In this document: positions 50,840 to 62,321 of the stretch, piece by piece
Layout of the letters: each line of letters starts with the position of its first letter
Numbering within the stretch: the first letter of the stretch is position 1
Source: Streptomyces olivaceoviridis
GTDB lineage: Bacteria; Actinomycetota; Actinomycetes; Streptomycetales; Streptomycetaceae
NCBI RefSeq assembly: GCF_014650115.1
Contig: NZ_BMUI01000025.1
Coordinates: forward strand, 1 to 64,000
Reading direction: 5' to 3'
Length of the DNA: 64,000 nt
Translations under genes and position numbers: made by a program
Notes under the pieces: model-generated
What the model was told of the DNA's origin: nothing
Database searches by the model: none
The model's input: the letters and a program-made list of their open reading frames with translations, nothing else

Positions 50840-51356
50840 TTGGTGTCCACGACCAGGTGCCGCTTGCGGCACCCTTCGCGGACGGGTTCCGGTGGGCGGC
50901 GTCGCAGGCCTCGCTCAGGGACTTGCGGATCGTGCCCGCGTCGGTGATCTGGTGGCCGTTGGCGCGGGCCCAGGTGCGGATCGCGGCGAGTTCTTCCCGG
51001 GTACGTCCGCTGTCGAGCCCGGGGCCGAATGGGTCGCCTTCGCCCCGGACCGCCGCACCCCGCCCTTCCGGGGCGGAGCGCTCTGCGCATTGCCGCCTTG
51101 GGCCCGTTGGGCAGCGGCGTGCTCTTCCGCCGGGCAGGAGCCGCGCGGGCCGCCGGTGGGGAAACGCCGCGGCTGCGGCGCGGGAGCCGGGGCGGGGCGG
51201 GACAGCGAGGGCGGGGCGGTGGCCCCGGCGGGTGTGCCGGGAGAACGGCGTCAGCAGCAGGCCGGTCGCTGCCCCGGCGGCGAGCAGTCCGTCCGGCCAG
51301 TACGGGCCCCAGCCGGGCGTGTGCCTGACGGCGACCTCGACGGGCGAGATGAGCAC
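50829..51356 (-). CDS. Hypothetical protein with Lsr2-like C-terminal DNA-binding domain (possibly frameshifted)
   Basis: A 175-aa frame with high third-position GC. The C-terminus TREELAAIRTWARANGHQIT, then DAGTIRKSL, resembles the Lsr2 DNA-binding domain (xx-IR-x-WA-x-x-x-G-x-x-V-S-x-x-G-R-I). A short hydrophobic stretch (LLAAGAATGLLLT) lies near residue 30. An adjoining frame upstream (51357-51447, starting MLRGDGEAVIL and ending VRLTGAAA) looks like its natural N-terminus, offset by one nucleotide near 51370; if so, the gene is frameshifted or the reading contains an indel. Function unknown; xenogeneic silencing by analogy with Lsr2 is only a guess. Confidence 0.45.
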   Translation of the reverse strand: MLISPVEVAVRHTPGWGPYWPDGLLAAGAATGLLLTPFSRHTRRGHRPALAVPPRPGSRAAAAAFPHRRPARLLPGGRARRCPTGPRRQCAERSAPEGRGAAVRGEGDPFGPGLDSGRTREELAAIRTWARANGHQITDAGTIRKSLSEACDAAHRNPSAKGAASGTWSWTPNDD

Positions 51357-51505
51357 GAGCGGCGGCGCCCGTCAGCCGCACGACGCACTCCACGGCACCG
51401 GGCTCAGCTCCCGCCAAGATCACTGCCTCGCCGTCTCCGCGCAGCACGTCGGTGTCGCCGCGTTCCGCTTGTTCGCGCCTCCGGCCTTTGTGACACCGGC
51501 ATTGC

Positions 51506-51549
51506 GATCACATGGCGCCCTCCCGGGAGGGCTGGCGCGGAACGTGATC
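51506..51549. promoter_or_regulatory. Inverted repeats upstream of the ABC importer operon
   Basis: GATCAC (51506-51511) and GTGATC (51544-51549) flank a perfect 14-bp palindrome CCCTCCCGGGAGGG (51518-51531). The nested symmetry, about 200 nt upstream of the first permease, could be an operator or an RNA hairpin. The 51357-51751 stretch holds no other gene I can support. Confidence 0.35.
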
Positions 51550-51751
51550 ACAGCCGGACAATCAATGCCGGTCGGCGTCTCGCCCGATGCACAGAGCCCG
51601 ACTGCCGCTCGCAAACCCCTCACCGCTCCACCAGGGCGGCGTATCCTCCGCCCTCAGAAAGTGTCAGGCCCATGCCATATCCCGGCACACTCTCGCCGGC
51701 TCCCCGCGCCGCCACAACCGTCGAGATCCGCTCGCCCAGGACGGCGGGCTC

Positions 51752-52735
51752 GTGATCCGACACGTGACACGCAAGGCCGCAGGATGGCTCGTCATGATCG
51801 TCGTCGCCACCAACGTGACGTATCTGCTGGCCGCCTGGTTCCTCGACCCGAGGTCCAACTATCGGGGGCTGCGGCCGGTCCGCACCGAGGAGCAGATCGA
51901 CCACGCGCTGGCGCCCTACAACCTGGATCCGCGGGCTCCCCTGGCGGACCGGTGGTGGCACTGGTTCAGCGACGTGCTCCTGCACTTCGACTGGGGGAAG
52001 TCCCCTGTCGGGGCGTCGGTCAACTCGGAGATCGGTTTCCGGGTCGTGGTCAGCGGCCAGTTGGTCACCGCCGCGACACTGCTGTCCGTGGTGGCGGGTG
52101 TGGCGCTGAGCGTGTTCACCGCCTCCCGGCAGTACGGGTGGTGGGACCGGATGACCCAGCTTGTCTCCGTGTTCCTCTTCAACGTCCCGGCGGCTGTCGC
52201 GGCGCTGGCCGTCGTCTTCGCCGGGATCTGGCTGAACCAGCACCTCGGTTGGCGCCTCCTGTACGTCGCCGGTGAGAAGTCCCCGGACGTCAGCGGACTG
52301 TGGCCGACGGTCGCCGACCGATTCCAGCACCTCGTCCTGCCGACGCTGAGCCTGACCCTGCTCGGCTATGTCGGTTACCACCTGACCCAGCGCTCGCTCC
52401 TGTTGGACAACATCAACTCGGACTTCGTACGCACCGCCCGCGCCACCGGCCTGACACGTGCCCAGGCGATCCGTCGACACGCCCTACGCGCCTCACTGAT
52501 CCCGACCGCGACATCCGTGGCGTTCAGCATTCCGGCGATCTTCACTGGTGCGGTGATCACCGAGACCGTCTTCGGCTGGAACGGCATGGGCCAGTACTTC
52601 GTCCAGACCATCGCCAAGAACGACGTGCACGGTGCCGTCGCCGTCGCGGCTTTCGGGGCCGGCATGACGGCGATCGGTGCGATCCTGGCCGACATCGCCG
52701 TCGTCGTCCTCGACCCCCGAGTGCGGGTGAGGTGA
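51752..52735 (+). CDS. Oligopeptide-type ABC importer permease (DppB/OppB family)
   Basis: A 327-aa inner-membrane permease with about six helices. The cytoplasmic EAA-type loop is ARATGLTRAQAIRRHALRAS, which docks the ATPase. The long periplasmic segment after the first helix (LDPRSNYRGLRPV...) is normal for DppB. GTG 51752 is taken as start; a GTG at 51764 is equally possible. It begins a four-gene importer; the next gene starts within 2 nt of its stop. Confidence 0.9.
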   Translation: MIRHVTRKAAGWLVMIVVATNVTYLLAAWFLDPRSNYRGLRPVRTEEQIDHALAPYNLDPRAPLADRWWHWFSDVLLHFDWGKSPVGASVNSEIGFRVVVSGQLVTAATLLSVVAGVALSVFTASRQYGWWDRMTQLVSVFLFNVPAAVAALAVVFAGIWLNQHLGWRLLYVAGEKSPDVSGLWPTVADRFQHLVLPTLSLTLLGYVGYHLTQRSLLLDNINSDFVRTARATGLTRAQAIRRHALRASLIPTATSVAFSIPAIFTGAVITETVFGWNGMGQYFVQTIAKNDVHGAVAVAAFGAGMTAIGAILADIAVVVLDPRVRVR

Positions 52736-52736
52736 C

Positions 52737-53665
52737 GTGGCGACCACGGTGACCTCCCTGCCCGAGCCGCTCGATCCAGGCACGACGAACCCCGGTCCCA
52801 CGGCCCGTGCGGGCGGCGGACGACTGTATCTGCGGCGTTTCGCCCGCAACCGGTCGGCGCTGTTCGGAGTCGCGCTTCTCGTGCTGCTGGTCCTCTTCAG
52901 CGTGTGCGGCGGCTATCTCACGCACTTCTCCTACACCGACGTGGACTTCACCGCACTGACCCAGCCTCCCGGTGGCACGCACTACTTCGGCACCAACCAG
53001 GGTGGCAACGACGTCTACGCCGAGGCCGTCCACGGTCTTCAGCGCTCCCTCGTGATCGCCGTCAGCGTCTCGGCACTGACGATCGTGCTCGCCGCGGTGA
53101 TCGGCGCGGGTGCCGCGTACTTCGGCGGCCACGTCGAAAGGCTGACGCTGACCGTCATCCACTTCCTGCTCGTCGTCCCGTCGTTCCTGATCCTGGCCCT
53201 GGTCTCGCATCACCTCGCCGGGGACTGGCGGGTGCTCATCCTGGTGCTGACCGTCTTCGGCTGGATGTCGACGGCGCGGGTCATCTGGTCCGTCTCCACC
53301 TCACTGCGCGAGAGGGACTACGTGCTGGCCGCCGAGTTCATGGGAGTGCGGCCGTGGCGGATCATCCTGCGGCACATCATTCCCAACCTCGGTTCCCTGC
53401 TCATCGTCAACCTCACCCTGGGAGTCGTCGCCACCGTGCTCAGTGAAACCGCCCTGTCGTTCCTGGGGTTCGGAGTGCAGACACCCGACGTGTCACTGGG
53501 CACGATGCTCGCCGACGGATCCGGCACGATCACCACCGCACCGTGGCTGTTCGGCTACCCGGCAGCGCTGGTGGTGCTGCTGACCCTGTCCATGACGCTC
53601 GTCGGGGACGGCCTGCGCGACGCGTTCGACCCCCACTCGACCACCGGTGCGCGCGGAGGCCGGCG

Positions 53666-53669
<4 letters not shown>
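52737..53669 (+). CDS. Oligopeptide-type ABC importer permease (DppC/OppC family)
   Basis: A 310-aa permease partner. It has the DppC N-terminal pattern LRRFARNRSALFGVALLVLL, the GTNQGGNDVYAEAVHG motif (usually GTDxxGRDV) and an EAA loop AAEFMGVRPWRIILRHIIPN. GTG start 1 nt after the previous stop; ATGA overlap with the ATPase gene. Confidence 0.9.
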
Positions 53670-55762
<2,093 letters not shown>

Positions 55763-55839
55763 CCGGTTCCCTTCCCTTCCGCAGCGGTGCCGCGACGCGT
55801 GGCACCGCCCCACCCCACAGAGAAACGGATCAACTCCCC

Positions 55840-57534
55840 ATGCGATCGAGTATCGCCCCGGCCTCCGCGCTCACCGTCGCCCTCGCCCTCGCCCTCACGG
55901 CCACCGCCTGCAGTTCCTCCGGGGCCGGCGCTCCGGACGCAGGGAAGACGGGAAGCGGCTCGACGCCCGCAGTCGCCTCGGCGAAGGTCGACTACAACCC
56001 CCAGCCGTACGACAACATCAAGGACGGGGGTACGTACACCACGCCCGGAACCTTCGACGACCAGGGCAACCCGTTCAACGCCAACGCCACGCTCACCGCG
56101 AGCCGTGTGTGGTTCTGGTACAACCCGGATGTCATCACCTACTCCCCCACAGGTGACGTGCGGTACAACCCGGACTACCTCAGTGACGTCAAGGTCACGG
56201 TGACCGGCGGCAACCAGCGGGTGATCCTCACACTCAACCCCAAGGCCGTCTACAACGACGGCACCCCGATCGACTGGCGGGCCGTGAAGGCTACCTGGCA
56301 GGCCAACAACGGCTCGAACAAGGACTACAACGCGACCAACACCGAGGGCTACCGGAACATCGTCTCGGTCACCCGCGGCACCGACGACCGGCAGGCCGTC
56401 ATCGACTTCAAGGGAGTCGACCCGTGGTGGTCGAGCCTGTTCACGACGTTCCTGCATCCCAAGGCCGCCACAGTCGCCAACTTCAACGACGCCTACGTGA
56501 AGAAGGCGCATCCCGAATGGGGCGCGGGTCCCTACACCGTCGGCACCTTCGACACCAAGAGCGGCAACCTCACCTTCGTCCGTAACCCGAAGTGGTGGGG
56601 CAAGAGAGGCAAGCTCGACAAGCGGGTCTACGTCAACCTGGACTCCGAGGCCGCCGTCAACGCCTTCAAGAACGGGCAGGTCGACTACGCGTCCACCGGC
56701 AGCGCCGAGGGCTTGAAGCAGATCAGCGGCGTCGAGGGAACCGAGATCCGTCGCGGCGGCAGCCCCTTCGAGTACTCGCTCTACGTCAACTCGAAGTCCG
56801 CGGTGCTCAAGGACGTCGACGTGCGCAAGGCACTGCTGGAGAGCATCGACAGGACACAGATCGCCAGGATCCAGTTCCAGGGCCTGGACTACTCCGAGCC
56901 CCTTCCCGGCTCGGCGCTGCTCTACAGCTTCCAGAAGGGCTACTCGGACAACGTCTCATCGGTGATCAAGTACGCGCCCGACGACGCCAAGAAGACGCTC
57001 GACGCGGCCGGCTGGAAGGCCGACGGCAACGGCGTCCGGGAGAAGAACGGCACCAAGCTCAGGGTGGGCTACACCCTGCTCGGCGACGACCCGCTGGAGA
57101 AGGCGACGGCCAACGCGTTCGCCGCCATGCTCAAGCCGGTCGGCATCCAGGTGGACATCAAGAAGGCGGACGAGGCCGACTTCTCCAAGATCCTCAGCGA
57201 TCGCGACTTCGACCTCTTCCTCTCCGGCAACCGCTCCACGGACCCCTTCGGCGCTCGCTACCTGTACCAGTTCTACGGCACCGGCAGTGACTCCAACCTG
57301 ACCGGCACCGGAACCCCCGAACTGGACAGGGAGATCCACGCGGCGTCCCGGATATCCGACCCCGCGAAGCAGACGGCCCAGGCCAACGCGATCGAGCGCA
57401 AGGAACTCGCGCAGTACGCCTTCCTGCCGCTGTACAGCGGTCCCTCCGTCTACGGTGTCAAGAAGGGGCTGGCCAACGTGGGCGCGACGATCTTCGGCAC
57501 CCCCCTGCCGGAGACCGTCGGCTGGCAGAAGTGA
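55840..57534 (+). CDS. Solute-binding lipoprotein of the oligopeptide-type ABC importer (SBP family 5)
   Basis: A 564-aa extracytoplasmic binding protein. It has a signal peptide with lipobox TATACSSSG (Cys at residue 24), then the SBP_bac_5 pattern (TPIDWRAVKATW, GAGPYTVGTFD, LTFVRNPKWWG, VDVRKALLESIDR). The ligand is a peptide or similar small molecule; it cannot be read from sequence. It is 77 nt downstream of the ATPase gene, with its own SD-like purine run before ATG 55840. It completes the importer. Confidence 0.92.
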   Translation: MRSSIAPASALTVALALALTATACSSSGAGAPDAGKTGSGSTPAVASAKVDYNPQPYDNIKDGGTYTTPGTFDDQGNPFNANATLTASRVWFWYNPDVITYSPTGDVRYNPDYLSDVKVTVTGGNQRVILTLNPKAVYNDGTPIDWRAVKATWQANNGSNKDYNATNTEGYRNIVSVTRGTDDRQAVIDFKGVDPWWSSLFTTFLHPKAATVANFNDAYVKKAHPEWGAGPYTVGTFDTKSGNLTFVRNPKWWGKRGKLDKRVYVNLDSEAAVNAFKNGQVDYASTGSAEGLKQISGVEGTEIRRGGSPFEYSLYVNSKSAVLKDVDVRKALLESIDRTQIARIQFQGLDYSEPLPGSALLYSFQKGYSDNVSSVIKYAPDDAKKTLDAAGWKADGNGVREKNGTKLRVGYTLLGDDPLEKATANAFAAMLKPVGIQVDIKKADEADFSKILSDRDFDLFLSGNRSTDPFGARYLYQFYGTGSDSNLTGTGTPELDREIHAASRISDPAKQTAQANAIERKELAQYAFLPLYSGPSVYGVKKGLANVGATIFGTPLPETVGWQK

Positions 57535-57825
57535 CTGCTCATCACCGTGCATGACACACCCCGGCCCTGACGGGACGAGCCCTGGCGGCATCTCCCTGCC
57601 CGGTTCGGGCCGGGGCGGCGGACCTGCTACCGCCGCCGCACGCTCTGGCTCGACTTCTGCCTGTGGCAGGCTCAGCCCGTGTGCTGCACCTTCTGTCGAC
57701 TCCTCCGCGTCCGCGACACCCCGCACGGCGTCCTCGCTGCGCCCATGGCACTGGTCGGTGGATGGGCGACGGGGGTGCTGCCTCCCGAGCCGCTGTCGAA
57801 ACGCTGCTCTGCGCCGGGGTTTCGC

Positions 57826-58791
57826 TCAGCGCGCGTTGCGGGTCTTGCGGCGGCGTACTGCGAGGGCGGTGCCGCCACCGGCGGCGATCAGCGCGGCGGC
57901 CACGCCGACGACGGCCGGGGTGTTGTCGTTCGTGCCGGTCTCGGCGAGGTCGGAGCCCTTGGCCGCAGTCGGCGCGACGCTGTTGGTCTTCATGGTCTTG
58001 TCGATCCAGCCCGCGTAGACGGGCACGTTGGTGTAGAGGCCGGGGCCCTGCGAGCACGGCACGTTCGGGGCGCCGGGCCCCGAGGTGACGCCGATCAGCT
58101 CCCAGCGGCCGTTCCGGCCCCTTTGGATCTGCGGTCCGCCGGAGTCCCCGAAGCACGCCATGGCCTTGGGCACGGTGGAGATCGTGCACAGCCGGGTCCG
58201 GTCCGCGTAGCCGGGCGCGCACTCGGACTCGGCGCCCCTGCGGGTGTTCAGCTCCCGCAGTCGGGCCGGGAACTTGAACCCGGTGTCGACGGTGGTGCCG
58301 AAGCCCAGGAGCCGGGTCGGGGTGCCGGGCGGCCCTGCCTGCTCGGCGATCTTGATGGGCTGCTGGGCGACCGGGCGGTCCAGGCGTATCAGCGCGATGT
58401 CGTTCTTGTTGGCGGCCTTGTCGTCGCCGTTCGCATAACCGGGATGGACGAAGGTCCGGTCGATCTTCCGGACGGTGCCGCCGGACTTGCGGTGGTCGCT
58501 GCCGACGCGCACGATGCCGTCCAGCTTGAGCCCCTCGACCTTCACGCAGTGAGCCGCCGTCAGCACCCACTGCTGGTCGATCAGCGACGCCCCACAGTTC
58601 CCGTCGCGCAGACCCTGGTCCGGGGCCGACGCCGGAATGACCGCCATGAAGGGGTAACTCTCGGTGGAGTCCGCCCCGTTGACAATGGCTCCGGCGCTGC
58701 CGGCCAGGACAGTGACGCAGGACGCGGCGACGAGAGCGCCGACGGCAACGGTGCGGGCGGTACGGCGGCGCGGCGGCTTGAAGCTGAACAC
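57826..58791 (-). CDS. Trypsin-like serine protease with LAETG cell-wall sorting signal
   Basis: A 321-aa secreted S1-family protease. Signal peptide, then a short propeptide and mature start IVNGADSTESYPFMA; catalytic His in VLTAAHCV, Asp in NDIALIRL, Ser in CFGDSGGP. The C-terminus has LAETG, then a hydrophobic helix (VVGVAAALIAAGGGTALAV) and a basic tail (RRRKTRNAR), a canonical class E sortase signal, so the enzyme should be covalently attached to peptidoglycan. GTG start at 58791 with AAGGGA upstream. The 291 bp between it and the preceding lipoprotein gene hold nothing recognisable. Confidence 0.92.
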   Translation of the reverse strand: MFSFKPPRRRTARTVAVGALVAASCVTVLAGSAGAIVNGADSTESYPFMAVIPASAPDQGLRDGNCGASLIDQQWVLTAAHCVKVEGLKLDGIVRVGSDHRKSGGTVRKIDRTFVHPGYANGDDKAANKNDIALIRLDRPVAQQPIKIAEQAGPPGTPTRLLGFGTTVDTGFKFPARLRELNTRRGAESECAPGYADRTRLCTISTVPKAMACFGDSGGPQIQRGRNGRWELIGVTSGPGAPNVPCSQGPGLYTNVPVYAGWIDKTMKTNSVAPTAAKGSDLAETGTNDNTPAVVGVAAALIAAGGGTALAVRRRKTRNAR

Positions 58792-59290
58792 AGAGGGTTC
58801 CCTTTTGCTGGGTGGATCCGAACACGTTCAGCCTCGCTGCCCGGAACCTGCCGCACCATCCGGCCAACGGGTCGGTCGATGGTATGGCCAGCCCCCTCTG
58901 TACCGGGAAGAGGAGAGCGTCCTGGACGGTCCGACGGTCCGCTGCGGATGTGGCGGCAGGCCGCGGTGGACGCACGCGGCCTGTGCGGGGTGTCCGTCAC
59001 CGTCTACCGAGTATCCGTCCAGCGGGGCCTGGGCGGCGGCCAGGCTGCTGACAGGAGCGGGGGTGGGCAGTCGCGGGCGGGCGCTCTCCGCGCGGACCTG
59101 CTCGATCGCGTGGACCACCCACCGCTGGGACACCCGCCCCCGACGCCGCCCACGGCTGATGAACCTTCACCAGGGCACGGGCGTTCCGTCCCAGGAGAAG
59201 AAGTCACCGAAGGGGTCACAGCCACAGCGGATCGTAATAGCCTGAGGTCGCGCAGAGTCCTTACATCAGTGACCGTAGGAGTGCCTCACC
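58792..59290. other. Non-coding stretch between protease and MFS gene
   Basis: 499 bp with the protease promoter on the left and the MFS promoter on the right. No intact gene. On the minus strand around 59076-59133, SQRWVVHAIEQVRAESAR resembles the first helix of PLP-dependent cysteine synthase-like proteins, but the match ends after about 18 residues, so I treat it as a possible scrap only. Confidence 0.4.
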
Positions 59291-60595
59291 GTGCCTGCCC
59301 GGCCCGCACCGACCACCGACGACGCAGGTCCTTCCCGGCAGGAACGGAGATCCCTGCTGAGGGACCCGGGCTTCTTGAGGCTCTGGTCCGGTACCACCGC
59401 CTCCGGCCTCGCCACGTGGGCCCTGCCGTTCGTGCTAGGGCTGGCGGTGTTCCACGGCACGATCACCGCCATCGACCTGGGCGCCTTGCTCGCCGCCCGC
59501 ACCGCCGGCTTCCTCGCGGCGGTGCCCGTCGCCGGCGTCCTCGCCGACCGGCACTCCCGCAGGGGTGTGGTCCTGTGGTCCGGTCTCGCCGGAGCGGTCG
59601 CGCTGCCCGTGACGGCCCTCGCCCTCGACCGGTCCACGCCGCTCACCGCACTCGCCTGCGCGGTCGCCGGCGCGGGGCAAGGCGCCTGCCGGCCCGCCTT
59701 CCAGGCGCTGGCCGCCGAAGTCGTCGACGAGGCCCACCGCCAGCACGCCAACGCGGCACTGACCCTCGCGGTGCGTGTCACCACCCTCGCCGGGCCCTCC
59801 CTGACGACGCTGGCCGCCCTGGCCCTCGGCGACCGGGCGCTGCTGCTGTGCGTCGGACTGCTCTGGCTCGCCGCCGCCCTCCTGCCGGGAGGCGGCGCAC
59901 GTGCGGACGGCGGAAGCACCGTGCCTTCTGGCCGGCCCACGCGGACGGGCCTGCTGAAGGAGTTCGCCGAGGGGGTGCGGGAAGCCCGGCGACATCCGTG
60001 GTTCCTGGCCGGCCTGGCGGCCCTGACGGCGGTCATCGCCACCGGGTACTCGGCCACCGGTGTCGCTCTGCCGCTGGTCAGCCGCGACGAGTACGGCTCG
60101 GGGGCGGTGCTCGCCGGCGCCACCACCGCGTACACCGCCGGAGCCCTCCTCGGGGCCCTGCTCATCGCCCGCCGGCGCCCGCGCACCCAGGGCTGGGCGG
60201 CACTCGCGGGTCTGGCCGCATACGGGTTCGCGCCGCTGAGCCTGATGACCCATGTGCACCCGATCGCGGTCATGACCGCCTACGCCGTCGCCGGCCTCGG
60301 TATCGAATGGTTCAACGTGCCCTGGTTCACCGCCACCCAACGCGAGGTCGCCCCCGACAAACTCGCCCGGGTCTCCTCACTGGACTTCCTGCTCTCCTAC
60401 GGTCTCGCCCCGGCCGGGCTGGCCCTGATCGCCCCCGCCATCGACGCCTTCGGCACCGGCCGGGTCCTCGCCGCCTGCGCGGCGGTCTGTTTCGCCGCCC
60501 CGGCTCTCGCCGCCCTCGTACCCGGCACACGCCACTTCTCCGGGCGAGCCACCCGCTCCTCGCCCGGCGGACCGCCGACGGGCGGCCCCAGGTGA
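59291..60595 (+). CDS. MFS transporter
   Basis: A 434-aa major facilitator protein with 10-12 hydrophobic helices. The loop between helices 2 and 3, AGVLADRHSRRGVVL, is the MFS motif A (G-x-x-x-D-R-x-x-R-R). The overall pattern resembles the MFS_3/enterobactin-exporter-like group with drug or metabolite efflux members. GTG 59291 has TAGGAG upstream. Single gene; substrate unknown. Confidence 0.88.
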   Translation: MPARPAPTTDDAGPSRQERRSLLRDPGFLRLWSGTTASGLATWALPFVLGLAVFHGTITAIDLGALLAARTAGFLAAVPVAGVLADRHSRRGVVLWSGLAGAVALPVTALALDRSTPLTALACAVAGAGQGACRPAFQALAAEVVDEAHRQHANAALTLAVRVTTLAGPSLTTLAALALGDRALLLCVGLLWLAAALLPGGGARADGGSTVPSGRPTRTGLLKEFAEGVREARRHPWFLAGLAALTAVIATGYSATGVALPLVSRDEYGSGAVLAGATTAYTAGALLGALLIARRRPRTQGWAALAGLAAYGFAPLSLMTHVHPIAVMTAYAVAGLGIEWFNVPWFTATQREVAPDKLARVSSLDFLLSYGLAPAGLALIAPAIDAFGTGRVLAACAAVCFAAPALAALVPGTRHFSGRATRSSPGGPPTGGPR

Positions 60596-60740
60596 GCGTC
60601 CCCGGCCCGCCTGCCGGTGAGAGCGGCAAGGACCTCGGCGCGCCCCCATGTCGCCCCGTCCCGCCACCTCCGCGCGGCGTTGAGCGCTCCCCCAGGGGCA
60701 CGACCCGCCGTACACGAAGGCCGCACCATCCACCATCACG

Positions 60741-60754
60741 GTGACCCAGGTCAC
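60741..60754. promoter_or_regulatory. Palindrome upstream of the PepSY gene
   Basis: GTGACC-CA-GGTCAC, a perfect 6-2-6 palindrome 95 nt before the PepSY gene start. It could be an operator for that two-gene unit. The 253-bp gap between 60596 and 60848 has no gene. Confidence 0.35.
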
Positions 60755-60848
60755 ATGATGCGCCGGGAACTTCCCCCGCCCTCGCCCCGACTCCTGTGCT
60801 GCAACCGCCGACCAGGTTGCCGCCGATACAGGGAGAAGAGGGTCCGAG

Positions 60849-62321
60849 ATGCCCGAACGCCGGATACCGCCGGACGCGCAGGCCGCACCGGTGAGTCAGG
60901 CCCTGAGCCCGGAGCCGGGCGCGGACGTGCCACCGTCGCCGCGCCCGGCGGGCGAGCCGACCACCAGCGCCCCCCGTGCGGTGCCGGGGCCATGGAGCAA
61001 CCTGCGGCCCCTGCTGCTGCGCCTGCACTTCTACGCCGGAATCCTCGTCGGCCCGTTCATCCTCGTCGCCGCTGTGACGGGACTCGCCTACACCGTCACA
61101 CCGCAGATCGAGTCGGCGCTCTACGCGCACGAACTCAAGGTGACGCCGCGCGGAGCCGCCGAGCCGCTCGCCCATCAGGTGGCCGCGGCACGGCGGGCGG
61201 TCCCCGACGGCACTCTGCTGTCGGTGACGAAGGGCGCGGGTCCCACCGACTCCACCCGCGTCACCTTCGAGAAGGACGGCTTGCCCGAGGGATATACGCT
61301 CACCGCCTTCGTCGACCCGTACAACGGCAAGGTGCTCGGACAGCTGAGGACGTTCAGCCAGTGGCTGCCGGCCCGGGCGTGGCTCGACGACCTGCACCGG
61401 AACCTTCATCTGGGCCACTTCGGCCGCAACTACAGCGAGATCGCGGCGAGTTGGCTCTGGGTGGAGGTGCTCGGGGGCCTCGCCCTGTGGGCTGGGACCA
61501 CGCGCAACCGTCGACGGCTGCGCCGTCTGCTGCTGCCGCGCGGCGGTGCCGGAAGCCGCAAACGCACCCTGTCCTGGCACGGTGCCGTCGGTCTGTGGGC
61601 CTCCGTCGGCCTGCTCGCCCTGTCCGCCACCGGCCTGACCTGGTCCGCTCATGCCGGCGCGAACATCGGGCGGATCCAGGACGCCTTGGGCGGCAGCACT
61701 CCCTCGGTGTCCACGGCGCTGCCCCCCGGCGAGGGGACCGGCGGAGGCACGGAAGACGTCAAGAAGGACATCGGGATCGACGCGGCCGTGGCCTCGGCCC
61801 GTCACGCCGGCCTGGTCGGTGTACTCGTCGTCACTCCGCCCCACGACGAGCACTCCGCCTATGTCGTGGCGGAGAACACCCGCAGTTGGCCGGAACGGCA
61901 GGACTCCGTCGCGGTCGACCCGGCCACCGGCAAGGTGACGCAGAAGCTGAAGTTCGACGACTTCCCGCTGCTCGCCAAGCTGACGTCCTGGGGCGTCGAC
62001 GCGCACATGGGGCTGCTGTTCGGCCTCGCCAACCAGATCGCCCTGGCCCTGCTCGCCATCGCCGTGATCGCGATGACCCTGTGGGCCTATCGCATGTGGT
62101 GGCTGCGCCGGCCGACCCGCGCGGAGGGGTTCGCCGTCGGGCGCGCACCCGCGCGCGGGGCCTGGCGCAGGGTGCCCGGCCGGGTGCTCGCGCCGGTCGT
62201 GCTGCTGGCCGCCGTCATCGGCTACTACGTGCCGTTCTTCGGTCTGCCCCTGCTGCTGTTCGTCCTGGTGGACGTGGCCGTCGGAGCCCTGCGGCGGCGC
62301 CGGGCGGAGGTGCGGGGATGA
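60849..62321 (+). CDS. PepSY-associated membrane protein (PiuB-like)
   Basis: A 490-aa membrane protein of the PepSY_TM family. There are four membrane helices, the first around LHFYAGILVGPFILVAAVTGLAY with its His. A large extracytoplasmic region follows, holding PepSY-like segments (DPYNGKVLGQLRTF; VDPATGKVTQKL). The next helices include LSWHGAVGLWASVGLLALSATGL. The family is associated with iron or other metal uptake/reduction. GGGAGAAGAGGG precedes ATG 60849. ATGA overlap with the next gene. Confidence 0.88.
   Translation: MPERRIPPDAQAAPVSQALSPEPGADVPPSPRPAGEPTTSAPRAVPGPWSNLRPLLLRLHFYAGILVGPFILVAAVTGLAYTVTPQIESALYAHELKVTPRGAAEPLAHQVAAARRAVPDGTLLSVTKGAGPTDSTRVTFEKDGLPEGYTLTAFVDPYNGKVLGQLRTFSQWLPARAWLDDLHRNLHLGHFGRNYSEIAASWLWVEVLGGLALWAGTTRNRRRLRRLLLPRGGAGSRKRTLSWHGAVGLWASVGLLALSATGLTWSAHAGANIGRIQDALGGSTPSVSTALPPGEGTGGGTEDVKKDIGIDAAVASARHAGLVGVLVVTPPHDEHSAYVVAENTRSWPERQDSVAVDPATGKVTQKLKFDDFPLLAKLTSWGVDAHMGLLFGLANQIALALLAIAVIAMTLWAYRMWWLRRPTRAEGFAVGRAPARGAWRRVPGRVLAPVVLLAAVIGYYVPFFGLPLLLFVLVDVAVGALRRRRAEVRG

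Noticed and set aside
58828..59133. Possible truncated cysteine-synthase-like gene on the minus strand
   Set aside because: Only about 18 residues resemble the family N-terminus and the rest of the frame has no similarity; too little to call.
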